Assembly: GCF_006516955.1 (NCBI RefSeq)
Contig: NZ_VHLG01000015.1
Coordinates: forward strand, 1-64,000
Direction of reading: 5' to 3'
DNA length: 64,000 nucleotides
Source of the DNA: Martelella alba
GTDB lineage: Bacteria > Pseudomonadota > Alphaproteobacteria > Rhizobiales > Rhizobiaceae
A model generated the notes under the pieces. The model was not told the DNA's origin. It made no database searches and worked only from the letters and a program-made list of their open reading frames with translations. The translations under genes were made by a program, and so were the position numbers. Of the stretch, positions 23,739 to 33,651 are shown piece by piece (within the stretch, counting starts at the first letter, position 1; each line of letters starts with the position of its first letter).

Positions 23739-26700
23739 ATGGTGCAGCCTGCTGCCCTGAAGAGACATAGACGCGATACGATGAGACGACCCTTTTCACT
23801 GTTCCGATTTGTCACGCGCGCACTTCTCGTGCTTTTTGCCTGCGTGGTCGCAACCGTGCTTGTGGTCGTCATCGCCGTCGGCTTTACGGCACCCGGCGCC
23901 AATTTTGCCGTCCGCGAGATCACCCGGCTTGTGTCGTCCGACAACCTCAATGTCGAGATCGGCACTGTCAGCGCACCGCTGACCGGGCATTTCACTGTCG
24001 ATCATGTCGCCATTTCCGACAGCGCCGGCCCCTGGCTGACACTCGACAATGCGGTTCTCGACTGGAGCCCGCTTGCGCTCTTTCGCGGGCGCTTTTCTGC
24101 CTCCAGCCTGACGGCGGGCAATATAGCGCTTGACCGTCTGCCGCAGTCGGACAACACCGAAAAGGCACCGAAAGCCGATACAGGCGGCGGGTTTTCGCTA
24201 CCGATCGGCATCTGGATTGACAGTTTTGATTTCGCCGCGATCGATATCGATGAGAAAGTCCTCGGCGAAAAATTCCCGCTTTCGGCAAGTGGCCGCCTCG
24301 GCATTATCTCCGACCAGATCAGTGCGGTGATCGACGCAGAACATCGCGCCAAGCCATCGACCTACCTGAAGGCCGATCTGGAATATGCTCCAAAAGATGA
24401 TGCCCTGACCCTGAAGGCCGAGGTCAACGAGCCTCAGGGCGGCATGGTGGCCACGCTTCTCAAGATCCCCGGTGAACCAGCTCTGAATATCGGCGTTGAC
24501 GGCAGCGGCCCGCTGTCTAGCTGGGCCGGTCGTCTGATTGCAACGCTTGGCGGTGACAAGCTTGGCGAGATCGATTTCACCCACAAGCTTGCCAAGGATG
24601 ATACGCGCGCGATCACCGCCAGCGGAACCGGCAGTTTCGCCACGCTTATTCCGGAAACATTCCGGCCGCTTTTTGCCGGAACGACCGATCTTGACGTGGC
24701 CGTTGCCATGGCACCCGACGGGCGGATCACCATCGACAAGGGCGATATCGGCACTGGTGCCTTCCAGCTGGCGGCCTCCGGCAGTTACGACGCGAAGGGA
24801 ACCAATGATCTCAAGGCCAGTCTCACCGGTACGCTTGGTCCCGTGCCGCTTGACCTGCCCATGGGGGAAGACATGCTTGCCATCAGGCTGGCCAGCGCCG
24901 AACTGAGCCTTTCAGGCGACGCATCCAAGGCGACGATAAAAGCCGATGCGACACTTGCAAGCCTCGATATGGCGCAGGCCTCCATCGGCAATGCCACCTT
25001 CACCGCCTCGTCCGAGGGCTTCAACCTTACCGATCTTGAAGGCAATATCACGACAAGCCTGTCGGTCGCCTCGCTCGATCTCAAGGAAGACAATCTCAAT
25101 CGCCTGCTGCAGGCGCCTGTGAAGATAACCGCCCCGATCACCCTTGCCGGAAACACGATCAGCGTCCAGCCCTTATCGATCGAAAGCAGCAGCATTGGTG
25201 GCACGGTGACGGCGTTTTATGACCGCAAGGGTGGAACCGTAAAAGGCGATGCCAAGCTTTTCGTACTGGCAAGCGCTTTGCCAAGCCTCGCCGATGGCAA
25301 GGTCGATGGCATGACCACACTGTCTTCGACCTATCAGGCGGATCTGACCGGCAATGTCAGTCTTTCCGACCTCAAGCTCGACAACAATCTTCTGTCAGTT
25401 TCGGGCAATGTTGCGCTTGAAAAGGGGGATCTCGATGCGAAGATCACCGCCGACCTCACCGATCTTGCCGCGCTCGCCCCGCAGGTAAAAGGCGCAGTTT
25501 CGGTATCGCTTGCGGCCAGCGGCGCGCTTGCAAAACCCGATATCGATCTGACAGCGACAGCCAAGTCGCTTGCCGTCAATGATATTGCAATCGACGATCT
25601 TGAAGCCGCGATCAAGGGCACAGCGGATCTCAAGGCACCGGTGGCCAGCCTCACCGTGAAGGCCAGCTATGCCGGTCAGCCGCTTTCGGTTGCGGCCAAT
25701 GTTACCTCCAGTGACGGAATGATCAATATTTCCGATATTGCCGGCAAGGTGGATGGCAATACCCTTTCCGGCGCCGTTACGCTGGATGCTGACTACAATC
25801 CGAAAGGCCAGATCACCTTCGACCTGCCGGACCTTGCGTCACTTGCCGCCCTTGCAGGGCAGGATGCATCCGGCGATCTGTCGGGCAATGCCACATTCGA
25901 CAAGAACAAAGATGCCATAAGCCTTTCCGTGAAGGCTTCAAGCGGCACACTTGCCTATGGCAGCAACAGCCTGTCAAAAACGGCCATCGACCTCACGGTC
26001 AGCGACCTTGCAAATCTCAATGCCAGCGGCACGGTGACGATCGGATCGATCCTCGCCGCCGGTCAGTCCATCTCATCCCTGAAGCTTGAAGCCGACAATG
26101 CCGGCAGCAGGACCAACCTGACACTCGGTGCCACCTATGATAATGCCCCGGTCGATCTGGAGGCCACTGTAACACGCGGCGATACGCTTGACGTGGACAT
26201 CACCCGGCTTGAGGCCGCGCCGATGGCGCTGGCGGTGAAACTGCAAAAGCCGAGCCATATTTCCATCGATGGCGGCGAGATCACGATCGGCGATACGGTG
26301 ATCGGCATTGGCGGCGGCACCCTTACCGCCTCCGGTTCACTCGGGAAGACGCTCAACGCCAAGCTTGGCATCAACGCCGTATCGGCCGCGCTTGCCGATC
26401 AGTTTGTGCCCTCTCTCGGCGCGAGCGGAACCATTTCCGGCACAGTGGAGGCGAGCGGCAGTCTCGCCGCGCCAAATGTGAAATATGCGATCAAACTCGA
26501 TGGCGGCTCGCTTGCCCAGACACGCAGTCTCGGACTGACGGCAATCGCCATCAATACCAGCGGAAGCTTTGACGGCAAATCCGTCACGACAAATACCCAG
26601 GTCTTAGGTGGTGGCATCACCCTCACGGCCGCCGGATCCGTCGGCCTTGCATCCGGCATACCGCTCGACCTTCAGGTCAATGGAACGGTACCGATGTCGT

Positions 26701-27950
26701 CGGTTGCAGGCGTTGCAGCCTCCTCCGGCTTCTCGGTCTCGGGCAAGAGCGATATCAACGTCAAGATTGGCGGCACGGCCACCCAGCCCGCGGTCAGCGG
26801 CGCAATCGAGGTCGCCATCCCCTCGTTTACCGATATCCGCCGCAACCTCTCCATGAACAATCTCAATGGCCGGGTTACCTTTTCCGGCAGCACGGCGACC
26901 ATCGAAAACCTCAAGGGTAATTTCAGCGGTGGCGGCTCAATCACCATTGGAGGCACGCTTGGCCTCACCGGCGCCTTCCCCGCCGATATTTCGGTGACCT
27001 TCGACAACGCCGTGGTCAACGACAATACGCTGGTGGCAGCAACGATTGACGGGTCGCTCGCCATTAAGGGACCGGTCATGCAATCGCCCGTTCTCACCGG
27101 TCATATTACCATCCCCCGGGCCGCGATCACGATCCCCGACCGGCTTCCCTCGTCGATTTCAGAAATCAACATCGTGCATCAGGATGCCTCCGCCGCCATT
27201 CTGGCTCAAGCGCGCGAGATCGCCCCCGCCGAGCCCGGCGGTGCGCAGACCGATATCGGTCTCAACATCGTTGTCGACGCGCCGCGCGCCATCTTCATTC
27301 GCGGTCGCGGGATCGATGCCGAACTCGGCGGCAGGGTGACCATTGCAGGAACGGCACAAAATCCGCTGGTATCCGGCAGTTTCAACCTTGTGCGCGGCCG
27401 TCTGACGGTGCTCACCCGCCGGCTGGATTTCGATAGCTCCTCTTCCCTCACCTTCGGCGGATCGCTGATCCCGATCATCAATCTTCAGGCCACGACCTCG
27501 GTCAGTTCCACGACCATCACGATCCAGATCACCGGCCTTGCCAGCGATCCGAAGATCGAATTGACGTCCTCGCCAAGCCTGCCGCAGGACGAAATCCTCT
27601 CCGAGCTTATTTTTGCCCGCGATTCCAGTTCGCTCTCGCCATTGCAGATCGCCCAGCTCGCCGATGCAGTTGCGCAGTTGACGGGCGGCACGCACCATTC
27701 GCTCTTCGAAACATTGCGCAGCGGTCTTGGTATCGATAATCTCGACCTGACGACCGATAGTGAGGGCAATACAGCCGTCAGTGTTGGAAAATATCTCAAT
27801 GATAATACTTATATCGAGATCGAACAAAGCCGCGACACCGGCACAAAGGCAAGTGTAAATATAGATATAGGCAGGAATTTCACAGTAAAAGGCTCTGCCG
27901 ATTCACGCGGAGAAACAACCGGCGGCATCTTTTACGAGCGCGAATACTGA
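23739..27950 (+). CDS. tamB: Translocation and assembly module protein TamB
   Basis: This 1403-residue protein has an N-terminal membrane anchor (FVTRALLVLFACVVATVLVVVIAVGF), a very long repetitive beta-rich region of AsmA-like or TamB-like repeats, and the C-terminal DUF490 domain with ISGSFNLVRGRLTVLTRR, TTTITIQITGLASDPKIELTS, PQDEILSELIFARDSSSLSP and ETTGGIFYEREY. TamB spans the periplasm as a hydrophobic groove and works with TamA in lipid or protein transport to the outer membrane. Length is somewhat above that of E. coli TamB (about 1259). ATG 23739 is used; an ATG at 23781 is the second choice and would keep the anchor intact. Confidence 0.93.
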   Translation: MVQPAALKRHRRDTMRRPFSLFRFVTRALLVLFACVVATVLVVVIAVGFTAPGANFAVREITRLVSSDNLNVEIGTVSAPLTGHFTVDHVAISDSAGPWLTLDNAVLDWSPLALFRGRFSASSLTAGNIALDRLPQSDNTEKAPKADTGGGFSLPIGIWIDSFDFAAIDIDEKVLGEKFPLSASGRLGIISDQISAVIDAEHRAKPSTYLKADLEYAPKDDALTLKAEVNEPQGGMVATLLKIPGEPALNIGVDGSGPLSSWAGRLIATLGGDKLGEIDFTHKLAKDDTRAITASGTGSFATLIPETFRPLFAGTTDLDVAVAMAPDGRITIDKGDIGTGAFQLAASGSYDAKGTNDLKASLTGTLGPVPLDLPMGEDMLAIRLASAELSLSGDASKATIKADATLASLDMAQASIGNATFTASSEGFNLTDLEGNITTSLSVASLDLKEDNLNRLLQAPVKITAPITLAGNTISVQPLSIESSSIGGTVTAFYDRKGGTVKGDAKLFVLASALPSLADGKVDGMTTLSSTYQADLTGNVSLSDLKLDNNLLSVSGNVALEKGDLDAKITADLTDLAALAPQVKGAVSVSLAASGALAKPDIDLTATAKSLAVNDIAIDDLEAAIKGTADLKAPVASLTVKASYAGQPLSVAANVTSSDGMINISDIAGKVDGNTLSGAVTLDADYNPKGQITFDLPDLASLAALAGQDASGDLSGNATFDKNKDAISLSVKASSGTLAYGSNSLSKTAIDLTVSDLANLNASGTVTIGSILAAGQSISSLKLEADNAGSRTNLTLGATYDNAPVDLEATVTRGDTLDVDITRLEAAPMALAVKLQKPSHISIDGGEITIGDTVIGIGGGTLTASGSLGKTLNAKLGINAVSAALADQFVPSLGASGTISGTVEASGSLAAPNVKYAIKLDGGSLAQTRSLGLTAIAINTSGSFDGKSVTTNTQVLGGGITLTAAGSVGLASGIPLDLQVNGTVPMSSVAGVAASSGFSVSGKSDINVKIGGTATQPAVSGAIEVAIPSFTDIRRNLSMNNLNGRVTFSGSTATIENLKGNFSGGGSITIGGTLGLTGAFPADISVTFDNAVVNDNTLVAATIDGSLAIKGPVMQSPVLTGHITIPRAAITIPDRLPSSISEINIVHQDASAAILAQAREIAPAEPGGAQTDIGLNIVVDAPRAIFIRGRGIDAELGGRVTIAGTAQNPLVSGSFNLVRGRLTVLTRRLDFDSSSSLTFGGSLIPIINLQATTSVSSTTITIQITGLASDPKIELTSSPSLPQDEILSELIFARDSSSLSPLQIAQLADAVAQLTGGTHHSLFETLRSGLGIDNLDLTTDSEGNTAVSVGKYLNDNTYIEIEQSRDTGTKASVNIDIGRNFTVKGSADSRGETTGGIFYEREY

Positions 27951-28060
27951 TTTTCTGCCGGAAAGCTGCCTTGTTTTACAATTAATCCCCCTTCCCCGCC
28001 TGCTCGCGGCATCACGCCGCAAGCAGAGCATTGTCTTTCATTGACAGGAAGGGGCCCGCT

Positions 28061-29212
28061 ATGACGCATGTTGAAAACAGAAAGTCATATCTCCCTAAAT
28101 TCGGATCATGCCTGGCAAAAATTGCCAAACGCGAATGGTTTTTGGCACCGGCCTATCTGAGTTCGCTGATTTTTTTCCATTTCTCGCAGCGACTTTTTGC
28201 CGATCTGTCGCAACCCATTTGGCTTGCCACCCTGTTCCTCTGGCTTATTGCAATGATCATCGGCTCGGCAACCAATGTCATGCGGCATGCCGAACAGCTC
28301 GCCCTGAAACTTGGTGAACCGATTGGAACACTGATCCTGACACTTTCGATCACATTGATAGAGGCCTTCAGCCTGACGGCTGTCATCCTGCATGGCGCCA
28401 ACAATCCGGTCCTGGTCCGCGACACGCTTTATTCGGTCATCATGATCGTGATGGGGGGCATGGTGGGCACGGCACTGATCGTCGGCGCAATCCGGCACCG
28501 CGAGCAGGTCTTCAACCTGCAGGGCGCCAACGCCTATCTCGGCGTCATCATTCCGCTCGCCATTTTCAGCCTGGTTGTTCCCGGACTTCCATTGTCAGCA
28601 CCAAACCGAAGCATCTCCGGCCCGGAAAAGCTTCTGGTCGGTGGCTGCGCCTTCGGGCTCTATATTGTCTTCCTGCTCATGCAGACCGGGCGCTACCGCG
28701 GTTTTTTCAACAATCCCAAGGGCTTTCGCGGCGCGAAAAATTCCAGACACTGCTGTCACGGCAACACTGCCTGGCATGGCTTCATGTTGATCGCCTATCT
28801 GATCCCGATTGTTTTTCTGGTGGAGCAACTGGCCCTGCCGCTCGACTATCTGGTCGAAACGCTCGGCGCGCCGCCAGCGATCGGCGGTGTCGTCATGGCA
28901 CTTCTCGTCACCACGCCGGAAGGCATGACGGGCGTCCAGGCAGCTCTCGAAAACCGCCTGCAACAGGCCGTCAACATCTTCCTCGGCTCGGTGCTCGCAT
29001 CCATCGGACTCACGGTCCCGATCATGATGGCCGTGTCCTCGGCCTTCGGTTTCGACATGGTCCTCGGGCTGAGAACCGATGATCTCGTCATGCTGATTCT
29101 CATCCTCACAATCAGCATCGTCACCTTCTCGGCTCCGCGCACCCATATTCTGCAGGGCGCCGTTCATCTGGTGATCTTCTTCGGCTTTATCCTGATGCTG
29201 TTTCATGTTTGA
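28061..29212 (+). CDS. Calcium/proton exchanger-like membrane protein
   Basis: The start ATG 28061 has AGGAAGG 7 bp upstream; an in-frame TTG 30 bp earlier is unlikely. The 383-residue protein has about 10 hydrophobic segments and two family repeats: EPIGTLILTLSITLIEAFSLT and TTPEGMTGVQAAL...NIFLGSVLASIGLTVPIM, the CaCA-exchanger pattern with E and G-rich turns. It resembles the y4hA/ChaA group. These antiporters exchange Ca2+, and sometimes Na+ or K+, for protons at the inner membrane. It is monocistronic. Confidence 0.85.
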   Translation: MTHVENRKSYLPKFGSCLAKIAKREWFLAPAYLSSLIFFHFSQRLFADLSQPIWLATLFLWLIAMIIGSATNVMRHAEQLALKLGEPIGTLILTLSITLIEAFSLTAVILHGANNPVLVRDTLYSVIMIVMGGMVGTALIVGAIRHREQVFNLQGANAYLGVIIPLAIFSLVVPGLPLSAPNRSISGPEKLLVGGCAFGLYIVFLLMQTGRYRGFFNNPKGFRGAKNSRHCCHGNTAWHGFMLIAYLIPIVFLVEQLALPLDYLVETLGAPPAIGGVVMALLVTTPEGMTGVQAALENRLQQAVNIFLGSVLASIGLTVPIMMAVSSAFGFDMVLGLRTDDLVMLILILTISIVTFSAPRTHILQGAVHLVIFFGFILMLFHV

Positions 29213-29232
29213 GCGATGAACACAAACGAAAC

Positions 29233-29263
29233 AGCCCGGTTCCGAAAATAGCGGAACCGGGCT
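29233..29263. terminator. Bidirectional terminator hairpin
   Basis: AGCCCGGTTCCG pairs fully with CGGAACCGGGCT around a seven-base loop. It sits between the exchanger gene and the convergent exported-protein gene. The minus strand ends in TTTCGTTT. Confidence 0.8.
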
Positions 29264-29289
29264 GCAAAAAGATATTGCTTTCGATCAGA

Positions 29290-29751
29290 TCAACGCTGGG
29301 CGGTCACGCCAACAGCATCACCGTTCGGGCCGAATTCAGCGTCAACGGCGCTGGTGCCCGGAATATATCCCTTGATGGCAACCAGTTCGCCATCATGCAG
29401 TTCAAGCTTCCAGATCTTGGCCTGAGCCGGGTAGGCCGGATTTGCCTGAACAGCCTCGGGAACAATCGCTTCGACCTGACGGGCTTCAAAGCCGAGCTTG
29501 TCACGGGCTTCAACCTCGGTGATATCACCATTGCGGTCGAGATTGACCCGAACCGGCGTGCCATCGGGCAGGATGCCACGGAAAGCAACGCCCTGAACAT
29601 TGCGATACTGCTGGGAAATGTCGGTCAGACCGAGCGACTGGATTGCAGAAGCAACGCCGTCATCCATGGCCGAAGCACCGGATGCTGCAAAGGTCAGGGG
29701 CAGAAATGCGAAAACCGCTGCTGCAATGACGCTGTTCTTGATCGTAACCAT
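29290..29751 (-). CDS. Exported protein of unknown function
   Basis: ATG 29751 is preceded by GAGGA. The protein has 153 residues with a signal peptide (VTIKNSVIAAAVFAFLPLTFAASGASAM; cut after ASA). The mature part has GVAFRGILPDGTPVRVNLDRNG and DITEVEARDKLGFEARQVEAIVP, then IWKLELHDGELVAIKGYIPG. This beta-strand and helix pattern is similar to PepSY-like or small periplasmic binding folds, but I do not recognise the family. It is transcribed alone toward the exchanger gene. Confidence 0.65.
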   Translation of the reverse strand: MVTIKNSVIAAAVFAFLPLTFAASGASAMDDGVASAIQSLGLTDISQQYRNVQGVAFRGILPDGTPVRVNLDRNGDITEVEARDKLGFEARQVEAIVPEAVQANPAYPAQAKIWKLELHDGELVAIKGYIPGTSAVDAEFGPNGDAVGVTAQR

Positions 29752-30297
29752 GCTCATTTCCTCGTTTCCCTTTTCCGCTGCGCAAAGCCTTATCAGCTGA
29801 TATCGCGCCGCAAACTCCTTCTGGCCGACCACATGTCGCTATCGGCCACTCCAACCCGTTCAAGCTTTCTGGCTTGAGAACTTTCCGCACGGCAGATGAA
29901 ACAACAGCGCCTTGCGGATGTCTGCGGCATGGCAAGACCTGAAATATTGATCTGTGCTTTGCCTGACTTTCATGTATCTGACACCGATCAACCTGAACTG
30001 CTCAGTTATACGGTGATTTCGCGTATTGATTTCGTGGTTTTGGTGATCAAAGTCAATTTACATTTGGGCGACCCAGCCACGCGCTCAGCGCATAGCAATC
30101 GTCAAGTCTTTGTTCAAATTGCATAAAGCACCACTCCACCGACCCCGCTCACGAACTGGTTCCACAGCGATCGCCACCAAATTTAGCCAGCATTCGGATC
30201 GTCTTTTATAAGATAAATCGAAAAGCAATTCAGCTGGCTCCCATCCAGACTGACCGGGAGGTGAAATACATCTTTCGTTTAGCAAAGGAGACCGGCT
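29752..30297. other. 546-bp intergenic region upstream of the effector-like gene
   Basis: No gene is supported. AT content rises toward 30200. It contains AGCCAG (30185) and CTGGCT (30234) as distant inverted arms and TCGAAAAGC at 30218. The latter loosely recalls a type III regulon box, but I cannot claim a match. Confidence 0.4.
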
Positions 30298-30954
30298 TTG
30301 GAAGGATCCTCAAGACCCAGCACCCCTGATATCCTGAACAAGTATGGTCACTTGTCTTCTGGTTCTACGGCCACACCCGCGCCCACCCCGGCACCACCCA
30401 GTCATCAGATGCAGAGGCAGGCCCGGTGGCAGCAAGCCACGGTCACGCCACTGACAAATCCGGTCCTTGCGGCAGCCCTGTGGAGCCATCGGGGACATGG
30501 TCAGGTCGCTGGCGGCAGGCAGGAACAGCCCGGGCACCAGCCCCCCAAACATCAGCGACCAGACGCAGGTTCCATCCTGAAACAGCCGATGGCGACCACC
30601 GGCAGCGTAGATGAACCAAAATTTGAGCGACCATCTCCGTTGCCGTCCGCAAAACGATCGCTCAGCGATACGCTCCCCAGACAACCGGTCAGGCGCAGCA
30701 ATCAGGTTCAGGACCAGCCATCAACGTCATCCAGCGCCAAACGGTTACGTATCGCGACAGACGAAGAGGTTCAGCCGCACCGCCCCCCCACTCAGAAAGC
30801 GCCGGCTCCCGGCCCGTCCGTTTCCGCAGATACCAAGCGTGATATTCAGGAGATTTCTCACGCTTTCCCGGAAACGGCGCAACCGCACACGCCCCAGACC
30901 GGCAGCGATGAATTTTACAACTTCCTCCTCAACTGGGATGACGAACCGCTTTGA
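30298..30954 (+). CDS. Proline-rich protein with effector-like features
   Basis: TTG at 30298 has a strong AAAGGAG 7 bp upstream. The 218-residue product is rich in Pro, Gln, Ser and Thr and has no signal peptide or membrane segment. The N-terminal 25 residues are Ser/Thr-rich (MEGSSRPSTPDIL). Two basic clusters lie in the middle (SAKRSL and SSAKRLRIATDEE) and the end is acidic with aromatics (DEFYNFLLNWDDEPL). Basic nuclear-localisation-like clusters and an acidic-aromatic tail resemble features of plant- or host-targeted effectors rather than a bacterial enzyme. Composition differs from neighbours. No family is recognised, and effector status is only an inference. Confidence 0.62.
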   Translation: MEGSSRPSTPDILNKYGHLSSGSTATPAPTPAPPSHQMQRQARWQQATVTPLTNPVLAAALWSHRGHGQVAGGRQEQPGHQPPKHQRPDAGSILKQPMATTGSVDEPKFERPSPLPSAKRSLSDTLPRQPVRRSNQVQDQPSTSSSAKRLRIATDEEVQPHRPPTQKAPAPGPSVSADTKRDIQEISHAFPETAQPHTPQTGSDEFYNFLLNWDDEPL

Positions 30955-31153
30955 TGCGCCTGTGCCGGAACCTCGAAGGCCTGGCAGATCGCGTCGAAAA
31001 GGCGCCCTGAAGCAATTTTGCTTCACGCATGCTTCCATGAGCAAGGCCGAGGACAATCCGCCCCGATCAGACCTCCTCATCGTCGCAGAGCAATTCCTGA
31101 CACGCTGACACCATGCCGAAACGCGAAAGGGCGACCGCCGGACCGCCCTCAGG

Positions 31154-31354
31154 TTGCTAACAAACCCTAGCCCCTTCTCTAACGTCATGCCTGTGCTTGG
31201 TCCACAGGCATCCAGCCGACGCGCGTCCGCGCGGCGAAAGATACTTCTTATTCAAATCCTTAAGAACATGGATCCCCGTGACAAGCACGGGGATGACGAC
31301 GGAGGCGATGGCTAATTCACCCCAAACAGGCAAGCTGAATGACTTTGTCTGCAA
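31154..31354 (+). mobile_element. MITE-like repeat element, copy 1
   Basis: This 201-bp element is bounded by inverted ends TTGCTAACAAA and TTTGTCTGCAA (9 of 11 paired) and is highly similar to 48402-48601. Shared blocks are GTCATGCCTGTGCT, CACAGGCATCCAGCC, and ATGGATCCCCGTGAC followed by AGCACGGGGATGACGACG. It carries no transposase. Hairpins of related sequence flank it on both sides (31129-31148 and 31361-31380). Non-autonomous repeats of this kind occur in Rhizobiales genomes. Confidence 0.75.
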
Positions 31355-31360
31355 GCTGAA

Positions 31361-31380
31361 GGGCGACCACCGGGTCGCCC
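31361..31380. terminator. Hairpin downstream of guaA
   Basis: GGGCGACC-ACCG-GGTCGCCC is a perfect stem; the plus strand follows with TTTTCTC. It lies 16 bp past the guaA stop. A degenerate second version flanks the repeat element on the other side. Confidence 0.7.
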
Positions 31381-31396
31381 TTTTCTCATGGAAATC

Positions 31397-32959
31397 TCAT
31401 TCCCACTCGATCGTGCCAGGCGGCTTTGACGTCACGTCATAGACGACGCGGTTGATACCGCGGACCTCGTTGATGATCCGGGTCGCAGCGCGGCCGAGGA
31501 ACGCCATGTCATAGGGGAAGAAGTCCGCTGTCATGCCATCGACGGAGGTGACGGCACGCAGCGCGCAGACGAATTCATACGTGCGCCCATCGCCCATGAC
31601 GCCGACAGTCTGCACTGGAAGCAGCACGGCGAAAGCCTGCCAGATCTCGTCGTAAAGGCCAGCCTTGCGGATCTCATCAAGATAGATCGCATCGGCTTCA
31701 CGCAGGATATCAAGCTTCTCACGCGTGACACCGCCCGGCAGGCGGATGGCAAGGCCTGGACCGGGGAAAGGATGGCGGCCGATGAAGCTTTCCGGCAGAC
31801 CGAGCTCGCGACCAAGCGCGCGAACCTCATCCTTGAACAGTTCGCGAAGCGGCTCGACCAGCTTCATGTTCATGCGTTCCGGCAGACCGCCGACATTGTG
31901 GTGCGATTTGATCGTCACCGACGGGCCGCCGGAGAAGGAAACGCTTTCGATCACATCGGGGTAAAGCGTGCCCTGACCAAGGAAATCGGCGCCGCCGAGC
32001 TTCTTTGCCTCGTCCTCAAATGTCTCGATGAACAGCCGGCCAATGATCTTGCGCTTGGTTTCAGGATCGGAGACCCCCTCAAGCTCGCCAACGAAACGAT
32101 CGACGGCATCGACATGGATCAGATGCAGATTGTAATGCTCACGGAACATGGCAACGACATCGGCCGCCTCGTTCTTGCGCATCAGGCCGTGGTCAACAAG
32201 GATACAGGTCAGCTGCTCGCCAACGGCCTCGTGGATCAAAAGCGCGGCAACCGAGGAATCAACGCCACCGGACAGGGCGCAGATGACACGTGCGTCGCCC
32301 ACCTGATCACGGATCTTCTGCACCATCTCGGCGCGATAGGCCGCCATTGACCAGTCAGAGCTCAGCCCGACGATCTTGTGCACGAAATTGGCAAGCAGCT
32401 TGCCTCCGTCGGGCGTGTGCACCACTTCCGGATGGAACATGGTGGTGTAGTAACGCTTGTCCTCATTGACGCAGATGGCGAAGGGCGCGTTCGGCGAAAC
32501 GCCGATCACTTCAAAGCCTTCCGGCGCTTCGGTGACGCGGTCGCCATGGCTCATCCAGACCTGATACTTCTTGCCGACGTCCCAGATCCCGTCAAACAGC
32601 GGCGAGGCCTTCAGGATCTCGACATCGGCGCGGCCGAATTCGGCAGCGTGACCGCCTTCAACCTTGCCGCCCAGCTGCAGCGACAGCGTCTGCTGGCCAT
32701 AGCAGATCGCAAGAATGGGAATACCGGCGGTAAAAACAGCTTCAGGCGCCCGCGGCGAGCCTTCACGCGTGACCGAATCGGGACCACCGGAGAAAATCAC
32801 CCCCTTCGGCTTCAGTCGCTCAAACCCCTCCTCGGCCTTCTGAAACGGCACGATCTCGCAATAGACGCCGGTTTCGCGCACACGGCGCGCAATCAGCTGC
32901 GTGACCTGACTACCAAAATCGATGATCAGGATGGAATCTTGATGGGCAAGCTCTGTCAT
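31397..32959 (-). CDS. guaA: GMP synthase (glutamine-hydrolysing)
   Basis: This 520-residue enzyme makes GMP from XMP using glutamine and ATP. The N-terminal amidotransferase has [14 protein letters not shown] (nucleophile Cys) and MFHPEVVHT (His-Glu). The ATP pyrophosphatase part has the PP-loop [12 protein letters not shown], and the C-terminal dimerisation domain has [15 protein letters not shown] and ends [13 protein letters not shown]. All motifs are intact and the length is as in E. coli. Confidence 0.98.
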   Translation of the reverse strand: MTELAHQDSILIIDFGSQVTQLIARRVRETGVYCEIVPFQKAEEGFERLKPKGVIFSGGPDSVTREGSPRAPEAVFTAGIPILAICYGQQTLSLQLGGKVEGGHAAEFGRADVEILKASPLFDGIWDVGKKYQVWMSHGDRVTEAPEGFEVIGVSPNAPFAICVNEDKRYYTTMFHPEVVHTPDGGKLLANFVHKIVGLSSDWSMAAYRAEMVQKIRDQVGDARVICALSGGVDSSVAALLIHEAVGEQLTCILVDHGLMRKNEAADVVAMFREHYNLHLIHVDAVDRFVGELEGVSDPETKRKIIGRLFIETFEDEAKKLGGADFLGQGTLYPDVIESVSFSGGPSVTIKSHHNVGGLPERMNMKLVEPLRELFKDEVRALGRELGLPESFIGRHPFPGPGLAIRLPGGVTREKLDILREADAIYLDEIRKAGLYDEIWQAFAVLLPVQTVGVMGDGRTYEFVCALRAVTSVDGMTADFFPYDMAFLGRAATRIINEVRGINRVVYDVTSKPPGTIEWE

Positions 32960-33009
32960 GGACGGGCCTCAACGGTTCTCAAGTGACAAGGGAAACCAAG
33001 GCAAGGCCT

Positions 33010-33645
33010 TTAGAGCGTAATGATCCCCGTTTCAATGGCGCTTTCCAGCCGATTAAGCGATATGGCGAGTTTTTCGTCGATAATATGCAGATATTGGGTC
33101 CAGTCCTCGGCATGTTTGAGGTCTTCGCGCCCATCGGAAATACCGCGAAGGCCGATCAGCGGAATATCGAAATTCTGGCACGCGCGCAAAAGTGCAAAGG
33201 TTTCCATATCCACCATATCCGTGCCGATAGCGGCATATGCATCGGCCCCGGAGACGATATTGGCCCCGGTTGACAGTGTTGCGGTGGCAATGCCGGGAAT
33301 TTCGAAGGGCAGCGCCACATCCTTCGGCAGATCGAGAAAGGGCGTCCTGCCTTTCTCGAACCCGAGCGGCGATACATCCATGTCGCGATAGGAAACCGTC
33401 GAGACCTGATAGATTTCCGTCTGTTCGAGATGGGCGGAACCGGCCGAACCGAGCGAGACGACCAGATGCGGCAGATCTCCCTTTTCCGCAAGGCCCGACA
33501 AGAGCGTCGACAGCTGCACCGCCGCCTCAACAGGGCCTATCCCCGTCATCAGCGGATCGATCTTTGCCTTGAGCCTGTCACCATATTCAGCCGGCGCCGC
33601 CATGACGAAGAGCACCCGCTTCCCGCCGATTTCATCAATACGCAT
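33010..33645 (-). CDS. mtnN: MTA/SAH nucleosidase-type phosphorylase (MtnN-like)
   Basis: This 211-residue protein has the PNP_UDP_1 fold: VLFVMAAPAEYG, LVVSLGSAGSAHLEQ, SPLGFE, VDMETFALLRACQNF (substrate-binding ME) and LRGISDGRED (catalytic Asp). Such enzymes cleave 5'-methylthioadenosine and S-adenosylhomocysteine, recycling SAM by-products. Spacing to the thioesterase gene is 6 bp, so cotranscription is likely. Exact substrate preference is inferred from motifs. Confidence 0.88.
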   Translation of the reverse strand: MRIDEIGGKRVLFVMAAPAEYGDRLKAKIDPLMTGIGPVEAAVQLSTLLSGLAEKGDLPHLVVSLGSAGSAHLEQTEIYQVSTVSYRDMDVSPLGFEKGRTPFLDLPKDVALPFEIPGIATATLSTGANIVSGADAYAAIGTDMVDMETFALLRACQNFDIPLIGLRGISDGREDLKHAEDWTQYLHIIDEKLAISLNRLESAIETGIITL

Positions 33646-33651
33646 GTGGTT

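Noticed and set aside
29896-30126. Short plus-strand frame of 76 residues before the effector-like gene
   Set aside because: No ribosome site and no recognisable pattern; not supported.
30181-30240. Type III regulon (tts) box before the effector-like gene
   Set aside because: TCGAAAAGC and inverted AGCCAG/CTGGCT are only loosely similar; I cannot reconstruct the consensus with confidence.
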